Source: Pontibacterium granulatum
GTDB taxonomy: Bacteria > Pseudomonadota > Gammaproteobacteria > Pseudomonadales > Balneatricaceae
DNA: 64,000 nt
Direction: 5' to 3'
NCBI RefSeq assembly: GCF_029961155.1
Contig: NZ_JASBRH010000006.1
Coordinates: forward strand, 62,001-126,000
Shown here: positions 25,782 to 36,249 of the stretch, piece by piece
Numbering within the stretch: position 1 is the first letter of the stretch
Layout of the letters: each line of letters opens with the position of its first letter
Made by a program: the position numbers and the translations under genes
The notes under the pieces: model-generated
Told to the model about the DNA's origin: nothing
Seen by the model: the letters and a program-made list of their open reading frames with translations, nothing else
Databases searched by the model: none

Positions 25782-27215
25782 TCAGCCGCGTCGGCGCTGG
25801 GGGCGGATCATGTTGGACGGTTGCAGGATCTCGCTCAGGGCCTCTTCGCTCATGAGCTGCTCTTCGCGGATCAGCTCCAGCACACCGCGTCCGGTTTCCA
25901 GGGCGGTTTTGGCGATACGGCTGGAGTTCTCGTACCCGATGTAGGGCACCACAGCGGTGATGATGCCAATACTCTGGTCGACCAGTTCCTGGCAGCGTTC
26001 GGTGTTGGCGGTGATGCCGCGCACACAGCGGTTCTTCAGCATGTGCATCGCCTGGGTCAGCATGCGGATCGATTCCAGTACGTTGTAGGCGATAAGCGGT
26101 TCCATGGCGTTCAGCTGCAACTGGCCCGCTTCGGCCGCCATGGTCACGGCCAGGTCGTTGCCGATCACCTGGTACGCCACTTGATTGACCGCTTCCGGGA
26201 TCACCGGATTGATCTTGCCCGGCATGATGGAGCTGCCCGGCTGTTGCGGTGGCAGATTGATCTCGTTGAGGCCACAGCGCGGGCCCATGCTAAGCATGCG
26301 CAGGTCGTTGGAAATCTTGGAGAGTTTCACGGCCAGACGTTTCAGCATGCCGGAGAACAGCACAAAGGCGCCCATATCGGAGCTGGCTTCCACCAGGTCG
26401 GAGGCACGTTTGAACTCAAAGCCGCTCAGCTCGGACAGATAGCTCACCGCCAGCTTGGCGTACTCCGGATCGGTGTTGATACCGGTGCCGATGGCGGTAC
26501 CGCCCAGGTTGATCTCCTTCAGCAGCTCGGACAGGCCGGCGATGCGGTCGATATCCTCACCCAGAGTGGTAGCGTAGGACTGGAACTCTTGGCCCAGGGT
26601 CATCGGTACCGCGTCCTGCAGCTGGGTGCGGCCCATCTTCAGGACCTCGGCGAACTCCTCGCCTTTGGCGGCGAAGGCATCGCGTAGTGAGGCCAGGGCC
26701 TGCACCAGTTCACCGTGCTTCAGCAGGATCGCCAGACGCACCGCCGTCGGGTAGGCATCGTTGGTGGACTGCGACATGTTGACGTGGTTGTTCGGGTGTA
26801 GGTGGTTGTATTCGCCCTTGGCGTAGCCCAGCTGTTCCAGGCCGATATTGGCGATCACTTCGTTGGCGTTCATGTTGGTGGAGGTACCGGCGCCGCCCTG
26901 GATCATATCGACCACGAACTCTGCGTGGTACTGGCCATCGAGGATCAGCTGGACTGCCTGCTCGATCGCTTCGGCTTTGCCGTCATCCAGCAGGCCCAGG
27001 GTCTGGTTGGCCTTGGCGCAGGCCAGCTTGACCAGCGCCAGCGCGTTGACCAGCTGGGGAAAGTGGCTCAGCGGTACGCCGCTCAGGTCGAAGTTATCGC
27101 GGGCACGCTGGGTCTGGACGCCAAAGTAGGCATCGTAGGGTACTCTCGCCTCGCCGAGCAGGTCCTTTTCTCGCCGCATGGATGGCTCTCGGAGTGGCTG
27201 AACAGTGTTTCCCAT
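25782..27215 (-). CDS. aspA: Aspartate ammonia-lyase
   Basis: 477 aa from the ATG at 27215, behind AAGAGG; the ATG at 27179 (MRREKDLLG) is an alternative and the longer frame to 27437 is rejected. Aspartase/fumarase signature GSSIMPGKINP is present, together with GGAGTSTNMNANEV. Catalyses L-aspartate to fumarate plus ammonia in the cytoplasm. A consensus sigma54 promoter lies 80 bp upstream of the start, and three copies of a TATAACCA-core site lie further up, just beyond the end of the sigma54-activator gene. Confidence 0.94.
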   Translation of the reverse strand: MGNTVQPLREPSMRREKDLLGEARVPYDAYFGVQTQRARDNFDLSGVPLSHFPQLVNALALVKLACAKANQTLGLLDDGKAEAIEQAVQLILDGQYHAEFVVDMIQGGAGTSTNMNANEVIANIGLEQLGYAKGEYNHLHPNNHVNMSQSTNDAYPTAVRLAILLKHGELVQALASLRDAFAAKGEEFAEVLKMGRTQLQDAVPMTLGQEFQSYATTLGEDIDRIAGLSELLKEINLGGTAIGTGINTDPEYAKLAVSYLSELSGFEFKRASDLVEASSDMGAFVLFSGMLKRLAVKLSKISNDLRMLSMGPRCGLNEINLPPQQPGSSIMPGKINPVIPEAVNQVAYQVIGNDLAVTMAAEAGQLQLNAMEPLIAYNVLESIRMLTQAMHMLKNRCVRGITANTERCQELVDQSIGIITAVVPYIGYENSSRIAKTALETGRGVLELIREEQLMSEEALSEILQPSNMIRPQRRRG

Positions 27216-27294
27216 TGGGTGTGGTCCTCTTGGTGTCTCTTCTTGTTGTGTGGCCGGTGGCGCGACAGATCCACGGCCTGGATACAGAGGACTT

Positions 27295-27310
27295 TGCAAG
27301 GCGGGTGCCA
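27295..27310 (-). promoter_or_regulatory. sigma54 promoter of aspA
   Basis: The minus strand reads TGGCAC-CCGCC-TTGCA, an exact -24/-12 consensus. The predicted start is near 27284, giving a leader of about 70 nt. Confidence 0.88.
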
Positions 27311-27385
27311 AACTTATATTTGCTTGGTAAGCGTTTGTTTTGTTGGGGAAATATTGGGTTGCCCGGAAGGGCTTAGAGATGCAAA

Positions 27386-27495
27386 GGGGTATAACCAATG
27401 GAATGGGCTGCGCACGCGTTTTTTGGAATTGGCCCATTAAATCAACGGGTTAAATTGGATTCCGTTGGTTATAACCCAAACCCTGGTTATAGGGG
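27386..27495. promoter_or_regulatory. Three activator-type sites upstream of aspA
   Basis: Site A, plus strand 27386-27404: GGGGTATAACCAATGGAAT. Site B, minus strand 27477-27459: GGGTTATAACCAACGGAAT, 17 of 19 identical. Site C, minus strand 27495-27481: CCCCTATAACCAGGG. All share TATAACCA. A and B are inverted and 73 bp apart, seven helical turns. They lie about 85-180 bp above the sigma54 promoter, the usual range for enhancer binding. Confidence 0.72.
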
Positions 27496-27512
27496 TTTGG
27501 AAAGGTGCAATC

Positions 27513-27541
27513 GCCCTCCCCTGCCGGAGACAGGGTGGGGC
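27513..27541 (-). terminator. GC-rich hairpin after the sigma54-activator gene
   Basis: Stem formed by GCCCTCCCCTG-type and CAGGGTGGGGC-type arms, 13 nt past the stop. No T-run follows, so it may only slow read-through into aspA. Confidence 0.4.
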
Positions 27542-27553
27542 CTGAGACGAGAC

Positions 27554-28959
<1,406 letters not shown>

Positions 28960-28963
<4 letters not shown>

Positions 28964-30642
28964 GCTGTGGGAGTTCCTTGGCTTAGCGGTAATGTAAGAA
29001 TAGCGACGGTGCCCTTGCCGGGCTGCGAACGGTAAGTCAGGTTGCCGTTGTGCTCCTGCACGATGCTGGCAGAGACGGAGAGACCGAGACCGGTCCCGCC
29101 CTGCTCGCGACGGGTGGTGAAAAACGGGTCGCTCAGGCGTGACAGGTCGTCGGCTTCGATTCCCCGACCCTGATCGCGTACTTCCAGGCGCAGTTTGCGG
29201 TCGGGCGTGAGCAGGGTGCGTACCCGGATGCTCCTATCGCTGGACTCCAGCGCCTGGCAGGCGTTGACGATCAGGTTGATCACGACCTGTTCGATCCGTT
29301 GCGCGTTACCCTGAAAGGCAGGCAGGTTGTCGCCGTAGTTCGCTTCAAAGTGGTCGGTGGCATGGCGGATGGTGTTGTCCACCAGGCGGATTGCGGTGGC
29401 AACCACATCGTTCAGGTCGACCATCTCATCCAGGTCAGCCGGGCCCTGGCGGGCAAAGTCGCGCAGGTCATCAACGATCCGGCGGATGCGGTGGGTACCG
29501 GCGAGCATGTCGTCGAGCATGCGGGGTACCTCGTCCCGCATACGGCTGTAGGCCAGTCCTCCCATATCAAAATCACCGTGTTTCTCGTAATACTCCTCGA
29601 GGATGGTTTCCAGATCCTGGTAGGCGTCCTTCACCACCGGCAGGTTGAGCAGCAGCAGGCTGCTGGGGTTGTTGATCTCGTGGGCGACGCCGGACACCAG
29701 GATGCCCAGCGAGGTCATCTTGTCGGCCTGGATCAGCTGTTGTTGCTGCAGTTTCAGCTCTTCGGTTCGGCGGCTGACCTGACGGGTGAGCATCCGGTTC
29801 CAGACCACGATACCACCCAGAACAACCAGCAGGATGGCGGAGATCCAGGCGGTGATCTGGCCGATCTTCGCCCATGGCCAGCCAGGTTGCTCCAACGGGC
29901 CGAGCCACTTATCGTAGATCTCCTGCTGGCGCCCGGTGTTTTTCAGGATCGCCAGGCCTTCACTGAACCTTGCCAGCAGGTCTTCGTTGCCCTTCAGCAC
30001 CGAGTAACCGTAATGCTGGGCACCAAAAGGCTGGCCCACCGGCGTGATGTTGGACAGCTCCAGTTCCCGTTCCAGATAGAGGCCTGGCAGGTTCGCTACC
30101 AGTGCGTAGTCGTGCTGACCTGAAGCGAGCAGGCGCAGCGCATCGGCGTGGGTATCAACCAGTATCAGATTGGCGCCGACCCGGTTCTGAAGCAGGTAGT
30201 CGTGCAGGATGCCGCCGTTCTGCACGATGACCTCTTTGCCGCGCAGTTCGGCGAGATCAGCGACCCGCGCCTCGCCCCGGCGGGCAAAGATCGACTGGTT
30301 AATAATTGCGTGAGGGGGAGAGAACGCGTAGGTGCGGGTGCGGTCCTCGGACAGCACCATACCTTGCAGGGCATCCACCTGGCCGGTCTCCAGGTTGTTA
30401 CGCATGCTATCCCACTGGTCCAGCCGGATCTCGATGTTCATCCCCATCACTTCGGCGATGGCGCGGGTCAGCTCGGTGTTGTAGCCGTCCGGTTGGCCAT
30501 CCTCATTGATGAATTCGTAAGGCGGGTAGTTATGGTCGCCGCCGATGCGAATCAGATCATCCGGTGCGGCGGCGCTGGTGCTGGCCATGATCAGACCGAG
30601 GCAACAGAGGAGCAGCGATTGCAGGCAGTGATGGATGCGCAT
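28960..30642 (-). CDS. Sensor histidine kinase with periplasmic SBP_bac_3 domain
   Basis: 560 aa from the ATG at 30642, which overlaps the LysR stop by one base (TAATG). Signal sequence, amino-acid-binding-protein-like domain (about 27-265, IRIGGDHNYPPYEFINEDGQPDG), one transmembrane helix (ITAWISAILLVVLGGIVVW), HisKA with the phosphorylated His in SGVAHEINNPSS, and HATPase (NLIVNACQAL, GTGLGLSV). It probably binds an amino acid such as aspartate or glutamate and phosphorylates the adjacent sigma54 activator. Confidence 0.93.
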
Positions 30643-31553
30643 TAGCTTTCCCCATTTCCGTAACGTTGCTGCAGTACCTGCCACAGCGCTTCGGCGCTGG
30701 CTGACAGTGGCCGATTGCAGCGGTACACGTAGATCTTCAGCGGATGTTGCCACGATTCACTGCCGCAAGGGACTAAAAAGCCCTGCTTCAGCTCATTCTG
30801 GATGGCAAAGCTGGGTACCCAGGCGATCCCCATGCCCTGCAACGCCATCACCTTAAGACTGTCGGCCAGCGGGGATTCGAACGCTTGCTGCAGTTCGATC
30901 ATACGGGGTGGCTGCCGGAGCAGTTGTTCAACACAGCGGCCCAGATAGATCTCCTGCGGGTAGGCCAGATAGGGGATGGTTTGTTGGTCGGGATCGTCAA
31001 GATCAAACAGCGGTTTGCCCTCGTCGTTGGCCCGACAGACCGGGATCAGTTGCTCTGCACCCAGCGACAGCGCCTGAAACTGGTCGGTGGTCAGGCTGTG
31101 GTTTTCAAAGGCGAGCAGGAAATCACAGATGCCGTTTTTCAGCGCCTGCACGCTGTCGTCCACATTGGCGACCAACTGGCGGGTGCGGTTCTTACCCAGT
31201 TCATCCTGCAGCGATTGCAGAAAGCGGGGAAACAGTGACAGCGAAAGTGTGTGGGACACGGCAAAATCGATCACTTCCGATCCTCGTTGCTGCAGCGACT
31301 GCAGATGGGCGACACAGTCATCCAACTGGTTGACCAGGTTTTGCGCGGTGATCTGAAACAGATGACCGGCCGGGGTCAGTTGAATCGGTACGTTGCTGCG
31401 GTCGACCAGTTCACAGCCTACCGCCTCTTCCAATGCGCGAATGCGGCGGCTGAAGGCGGGTTGGGTCATATGCCGTGCCTCGGCGGAACGGGAGAAACTC
31501 TGGGTTTTCGCCAGCGACAGAAAATCCTCTAACCACTTCGTTTCGATGTTCAT
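30642..31553 (-). CDS. LysR-type regulator (HypT/YjiE-like)
   Basis: 303 aa from MNIETKWLEDFL at 31553. N-terminal winged helix (SFSRSAEARHMTQPAFSRRIRALEEAVG), then a LysR effector domain. The N-terminal wording resembles HypT/YjiE-type LysR proteins. It heads a tightly overlapped unit with the kinase and sigma54-activator genes, which is unusual. It may control that unit or the divergent racemase gene. Confidence 0.9.
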   Translation of the reverse strand: MNIETKWLEDFLSLAKTQSFSRSAEARHMTQPAFSRRIRALEEAVGCELVDRSNVPIQLTPAGHLFQITAQNLVNQLDDCVAHLQSLQQRGSEVIDFAVSHTLSLSLFPRFLQSLQDELGKNRTRQLVANVDDSVQALKNGICDFLLAFENHSLTTDQFQALSLGAEQLIPVCRANDEGKPLFDLDDPDQQTIPYLAYPQEIYLGRCVEQLLRQPPRMIELQQAFESPLADSLKVMALQGMGIAWVPSFAIQNELKQGFLVPCGSESWQHPLKIYVYRCNRPLSASAEALWQVLQQRYGNGES

Positions 31554-31843
31554 GACGGAAAACCCTTCACCCGATATTGATGGCATATATACGCCGAAAC
31601 AGGCCAGTATGCTAAAGCGAATGCCTTATTCAGTGTACTACCGCGTGGGCTAAGTTTCTTGAGTGGCCGCTCTTTATAACAATATGACCTAGCCGATACC
31701 AGTCTGGCATTTGGTTTCTATCTCCCTGATATGTAAGAGGTTAATGGTGTTTATGCCGCAACGGTATGGGGTCTACCAAGACGGCATTGGCCGTGGAATC
31801 CCGATCAACCTAGGGTATTGGCAAATTCCCTGGAGATTCCCTG

Positions 31844-32635
31844 ATGAGCACGCTGATCGGAGTTCTGGGTGGCATGGGGCCGCTTGCCACCGTTGATTTT
31901 GTCGAGAAGATTATCCGCCAGACACCGGCGGAAAAGGACCAGGACCATCTGCCTTTGCTGGTGCATTCGGTCCCCCAGATTCCTGATCGCACGGCTTGCC
32001 TAATGGATAACCAGTCATCTCCGCTAAACGCGCTGGCGCAAGGTGTGAGGACGCTGGCCAATGCCGGTGTCGGTTGTATTGCCATACCCTGTAATACAGC
32101 GCACTTTTGGCATCCGGACCTGACCGCAATCAGCCCGGTACCGGTGCTGCATATCGCCGAGGCCTGTGGCCATAACCTGCGCAAGGACGGGGTAGAGCGT
32201 GTGGGACTGCTGGCAACCGATGGGACCCTCAAGGCCGGTTTTTATCCGCAGGTGTTGGCTGTTCACGGGATCGAACTGGTATTGCCCGAACCGGCGTTGC
32301 AGCGACGGGTCATGGAGGGGATCTACTCGGTCAAGTCCGGTGCAATTGCCGAGGGGGCATACGTGCTGGAGCGCTGTGTACAGGCGCTGCTTGAGTCTGG
32401 TGTAGAGCGGGTTATTCTGGGCTGCACCGAGATTCCACTGGCGTTGGCGCACATAGGTTCTGCCTGTCTCGCCGCCGGTGTGGACGCAACTGAGGCACTG
32501 GCCGACGCATGCCTGCGCTGGTATCGGGTGCAAACCGCGTTGAAGCTGGATACCAACGGAGATGGTCTGGAACGGTTAACACACCGCAGCCAGGTTGTCG
32601 GCGGTGAGCGGGATGTCTGCCAGGGCGTCCTTTAA
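31844..32635 (+). CDS. Aspartate/glutamate racemase family protein
   Basis: 263 aa. N-terminal IGVLGGMGPLATVDF, and the two catalytic cysteines in IPCNTAHF and LGCTEIPLAL mark the PLP-independent Asp/Glu racemase family. GGAG lies before the ATG. Next to the aspartase module it may convert D-aspartate to the L form (inference). Its last 60 nt overlap the end of the convergent HD-GYP gene. Confidence 0.9.
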   Translation: MSTLIGVLGGMGPLATVDFVEKIIRQTPAEKDQDHLPLLVHSVPQIPDRTACLMDNQSSPLNALAQGVRTLANAGVGCIAIPCNTAHFWHPDLTAISPVPVLHIAEACGHNLRKDGVERVGLLATDGTLKAGFYPQVLAVHGIELVLPEPALQRRVMEGIYSVKSGAIAEGAYVLERCVQALLESGVERVILGCTEIPLALAHIGSACLAAGVDATEALADACLRWYRVQTALKLDTNGDGLERLTHRSQVVGGERDVCQGVL

Positions 32636-33964
32636 CGCCTGGAAGCATACTGGGTCCAGTGCGGAGTGCAGATTTTCTTCCATCATCTCCAGCGCTTGCG
32701 GCACAGGAATGGCACCTCGGTAGGGGCGCTCTGCCGTGATGGCATCAAAGATGTCGGCGGTTGTGATGATGCGGGTTTCCAGGCTGATCTGATCGCCGTC
32801 AATGCCACGGGGATAGCCTTTTCCGTCCAGGCGCTCATGATGGGCGCCAGCCACCAGGGCCAGTTCCGAAAAGGCACCGATATGCGAGAGAATCTCCTCG
32901 GTATAGCGTGCATGATCCTGTACCAGGCGCCACTCCTCGTCGTCCAGCTTTCCCGGTTTATCGAGAATACTGTTGCTCACGCCCAGCTTGCCGATATCGT
33001 GCAGCAGGGCGGCACGCTTCAGCCAACGGCGGCGAGTGGGTTCGAGACCAATGCGCTCGGCGATCAGGTCGGTGTAGAGCGCAACCCGCTCACTGTGGCC
33101 CGCCGTGTAAGGGCTTTTCGCATCGACCACTTGGCCGAAAGCGGCCGATATGCGATCCAGAAAGTCCTCGTCTACCGCTATCTCGTGGGAGGCCGGCGGC
33201 AGTGACAGCACCTGCCGGGACAGTGTTTCGCTCCGCAGGCTGTCCCAGAAACCGGGGGAGGCAGCGACTTGCGCCAATGCGTCGACAAGTTGAGGGTCGA
33301 ACCAGCGACCCTCGCGCTCGCGCGCTTCCGCGAGTGCCGCGTCGGCTCCAGCGGCCGTGTGGAAAACATCGACGACTTGGGCCAACAGTGCGATGCGCGA
33401 AAACAACGGAATCTGCTCACCCTGCAAGCCATCCGGCTTACCTGCTCCGTTCCAATGTTCGTCGAGGCTGTAGATCCCTTCTGCAACGGTGGTACTGAAG
33501 CCGAGATTACGGGCAATTTCCGAACCGCGTTCGCAGCGTGTGGTAATGAGCTCAGTGGCGATCTCGTCCCCGTGACTCACAATGGTCGCCAGTTTGCGGA
33601 TTTTCTCTGTGATACCCGCATCCCGGCCGGTATGACTGATAAGAAAGCTGGCGACCTGGGCGAGACTGCCATCGACACGTTTGAAGTCGTGTTTGAAGCT
33701 CAGGTCGTCGGCACCGTAAAGCTGACAGATCCGGGCAGCATTGCTGCTGCAGCCCAGATCCTTTAGCAGGAGGGTGTAATACAACTCCCAGCGGCTCTCC
33801 TCATCCAGCCCAAGCTGCTCGCCCAGATGCATGCCGATCCAGCAGCAACGTATACAGTGTCCCGGCGGCTGACCTTCGGTCATGTCCAGAGCGTGCGATA
33901 GCGCGCTGATCAGTTCCGAAAGGTGTAGCCCGGCAACTGGATTCTGTCTGAATCGTCGCATCAT
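32576..33964 (-). CDS. HD-GYP domain cyclic-di-GMP phosphodiesterase
   Basis: 462 aa; AAAGGAG lies just before two adjacent ATGs (33964 and 33961), either of which may be used. The C-terminal HD-GYP domain is complete: TAGHSERVALYT, LLHDIGKLGV, HHERLDGKGYP and DIFDAIT. The N-terminal half looks like a second HD fold without metal ligands (YYTLLLKDLGCS, SLDEHWNGAGKPDGLQG), as in known two-domain members. Cytoplasmic, no transmembrane segment. Confidence 0.9.
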   Translation of the reverse strand: MMRRFRQNPVAGLHLSELISALSHALDMTEGQPPGHCIRCCWIGMHLGEQLGLDEESRWELYYTLLLKDLGCSSNAARICQLYGADDLSFKHDFKRVDGSLAQVASFLISHTGRDAGITEKIRKLATIVSHGDEIATELITTRCERGSEIARNLGFSTTVAEGIYSLDEHWNGAGKPDGLQGEQIPLFSRIALLAQVVDVFHTAAGADAALAEAREREGRWFDPQLVDALAQVAASPGFWDSLRSETLSRQVLSLPPASHEIAVDEDFLDRISAAFGQVVDAKSPYTAGHSERVALYTDLIAERIGLEPTRRRWLKRAALLHDIGKLGVSNSILDKPGKLDDEEWRLVQDHARYTEEILSHIGAFSELALVAGAHHERLDGKGYPRGIDGDQISLETRIITTADIFDAITAERPYRGAIPVPQALEMMEENLHSALDPVCFQALKDALADIPLTADNLAAVC

Positions 33965-33988
33965 CAATCTCCTTTGCTGACGGTCCAA

Positions 33989-35233
33989 TCAGCTTAGCAG
34001 AGAACCGGCCAGTAAGACGCACACGTAACCGCTGGTATAGGCAACCAGCAACCAGTGGATAAAGCGCATGTAACTGAGGAAGGTCAACTCTTTCATTTTA
34101 CTCATCGCAATCACACCGGCGGCGGAGCCGATGATCAGGATCGAACCGCCCACGCCGGTCGCGTAGGTCAGGCCCAGCCACTGTGCCTTGTTCATCGCAA
34201 CACCGGATTTCAGTATCGCGGCGGTAAGCGGCACGTTATCCACCAGAGCCGAGAGCAGGCCTACAATGTAGTTGGCCATGGCGATTGGCAACACGTTGTA
34301 CAGTTCCGGCAGGTGATCCAGCACCGACAGCTCTTTTAGCATGCCTACCAGCAGCAGAACGCCCAGGAAGAACAGCAGCGTATCGAACTCGATATCGCGG
34401 ATGTATTCCAGGATGTTCGGGCGGTCATCGTCCTTTTTATGCAGGATCTGGTGCACCAGGAACATCACCGACAGGCCAAACAGGAAGGTCAGCAACGGTG
34501 GGATCTGATACAGCGTGCTGAAGCTCAGCGTGGTCAGGATGGTTAACAGAAACAGCGCTCCGATCACCTTGTCTCGTCCCGAGATCGGACGACGGAATCG
34601 TGGCAACTGAAACTCCTGGTTGGAGCCTGACATCAGACAGAGTGCCAACACGGCAACACCAATGATGGCGGGTGGGATCAGCAGGAACAGATCGAGGATC
34701 TCCACCTTGTCGGCCAGGAAGATCATCAGGGTGGTTACGTCGCCAGTGATCAACGCTACGCCGCCGGAGTTCACCGCGAATACCAGCAAAGTAGCGAACT
34801 TTAATAGGTCTTTCTTCTCCAAGTTCAGCGACGCCAGCAGCGACAGCATGATCAATGAGGCGGTGATGTTGTCTGCCAGCGAGGAGAAAAACAGCGCCAG
34901 CATAGCCATCAGCAACATCAGCTTACGCTGAGTTATCTGGTCAGGCAGAACCCGGTAAACCAGCTGGGTGATCAACCCTTTCTGGTTGAGGTACGCAACA
35001 TAAGTCATTGCGGCCATCAGAAAGAGCCAAAGTGTGGCAATCTCCAAGAGGTTTTCGTTCAATTTTTCCTGAACGCTACCTTCGTGGATGATCTGCTCGG
35101 GGAAGATAAAGGCGAGTATCCATACCAGGGTGCCGATAAACAGCGTTGATTTCGCTTTGTTCACGTGGACCACGTCCTCGATCACGATCATCACAAACGC
35201 GAAAACGATCAATGCCAAAAGCAAAATAGTCAT
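33989..35233 (-). CDS. nhaD: Na+/H+ antiporter NhaD
   Basis: 414 aa from the ATG at 35233 (GGAG 9 nt upstream). About eleven transmembrane segments. Ion-transporter family features are SSLADNITASLIMLSLLASL and SALVDNVPLTAAILKSG, with Asp-Asn pairs in the membrane, and VNSGGVALITGDVTTLM. Inner-membrane Na+ export, typical of marine and alkaliphilic bacteria. A second antiporter, NhaB, is encoded 18 kb away. Confidence 0.93.
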   Translation of the reverse strand: MTILLLALIVFAFVMIVIEDVVHVNKAKSTLFIGTLVWILAFIFPEQIIHEGSVQEKLNENLLEIATLWLFLMAAMTYVAYLNQKGLITQLVYRVLPDQITQRKLMLLMAMLALFFSSLADNITASLIMLSLLASLNLEKKDLLKFATLLVFAVNSGGVALITGDVTTLMIFLADKVEILDLFLLIPPAIIGVAVLALCLMSGSNQEFQLPRFRRPISGRDKVIGALFLLTILTTLSFSTLYQIPPLLTFLFGLSVMFLVHQILHKKDDDRPNILEYIRDIEFDTLLFFLGVLLLVGMLKELSVLDHLPELYNVLPIAMANYIVGLLSALVDNVPLTAAILKSGVAMNKAQWLGLTYATGVGGSILIIGSAAGVIAMSKMKELTFLSYMRFIHWLLVAYTSGYVCVLLAGSLLS

Positions 35234-35363
35234 AGGGTTAGACTCCATCCGGCCAGGCGACCGGATACCAATAAGTTATAGAGGCTTGATTGTAGTCCAG
35301 TTTTTATGCATCTCGTAATTGGTTTTGCGGTGGTATGTATTTCAATATGCGGTTGGGAACAAT

Positions 35364-35397
35364 AAAAAGCCCTGTCACCAACAGGGGACAGGGCTTT
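35364..35397 (-). terminator. Terminator after phaB
   Basis: Stem AAAGCCCTGTC / GACAGGGCTTT followed on the minus strand by TTTTATT. Confidence 0.85.
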
Positions 35398-35465
35398 AAA
35401 CGCCACTCATAGGACGCCCGTCGGGCTACGAAGGTATATGCCTGTCGATACTATTTGCGGAGCGT

Positions 35466-36209
35466 TCAGCTCATGTACTGGCCGCCGTTGACCGACAGGT
35501 TGGTACCGGTAATAAACCCTGCGTCTTCCGCGGTCAGGAAGGTCACCGCACGGGCGATCTCTTCCGGCTGCCCCAGACGACCCACCGGAATACCCTCCAC
35601 AATGGCATCCAGCACTTTCTCCGGGACCTGGCGGACCATTGGTGTGTCGATGTAACCCGGGGACACTGCATTTACAGTCACGCCCTTACGCGCACCCTCC
35701 TGGGCGATCGCCTTGGTGAAACCGTAGATACCGGCTTTGGCGGCGGAGTAGTTGGCCTGGCCAAACTGGCCCTTCTCGCCGTTAAGGGACGAGATGTTGA
35801 CGATACGGCCGAAGCCGCGGTTACACATCGCCTCAAATACCGGCTGGCACATGTTGTACATGGAGTCGAGGTTGGTGCGCAGCACCGCCTGCCACTGCTC
35901 CGGCTGCAGACGCTTGAGTGGTCCGTCACGGGTGATACCGGCGTTGTTCACCAGGATATCGATGGCGCCCACCTCTTCCTCCACCTTGGCGATAAAGCTG
36001 CAGCAGTGGTCGTAGTCGGTGACATCCAGCGGGTAGATGGCGATCTCGTAACCGGCCTCTTTCATCTCCGCCTGCCATGCCAGGGCTTCAGCGTCCTGCG
36101 ATGGCAGGTAGCTGCCCACCACCCGGCGATTCTGATCACACAGGGCCTTACACATACTTTCACCCAGGCCTCCCTGGGCACCGGTCACGACGGCAACACG
36201 TTGCGTCAT
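35466..36209 (-). CDS. phaB: Acetoacetyl-CoA reductase (SDR family)
   Basis: 247 aa. NAD(P) motif TGAQGGLG, NNAG at the usual place, catalytic YSAAK with upstream NISSLNGEKGQFGQ. The PhaB subfamily is recognised by KGVTVNAVSPGYIDTPMV and GFITGTNLSVNGGQYM. Reduces acetoacetyl-CoA to (R)-3-hydroxybutyryl-CoA with NADPH. It lies 40 nt downstream of the malonyl-CoA decarboxylase gene on the same strand. No PHA synthase is in the window. Confidence 0.9.
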   Translation of the reverse strand: MTQRVAVVTGAQGGLGESMCKALCDQNRRVVGSYLPSQDAEALAWQAEMKEAGYEIAIYPLDVTDYDHCCSFIAKVEEEVGAIDILVNNAGITRDGPLKRLQPEQWQAVLRTNLDSMYNMCQPVFEAMCNRGFGRIVNISSLNGEKGQFGQANYSAAKAGIYGFTKAIAQEGARKGVTVNAVSPGYIDTPMVRQVPEKVLDAIVEGIPVGRLGQPEEIARAVTFLTAEDAGFITGTNLSVNGGQYMS

Positions 36210-36249
36210 CCTCTTCTCCTTATTGTTATTTTTCCGATTGATTCAGTTA

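Noticed and set aside
27216-27437. 74-residue N-terminal extension of aspartase
   Set aside because: It would run through the sigma54 promoter and activator sites and has no counterpart in aspartases.
31704-31722. sigma54-like TGGCAT sequence upstream of the racemase gene
   Set aside because: The -12 position lacks the required GC.
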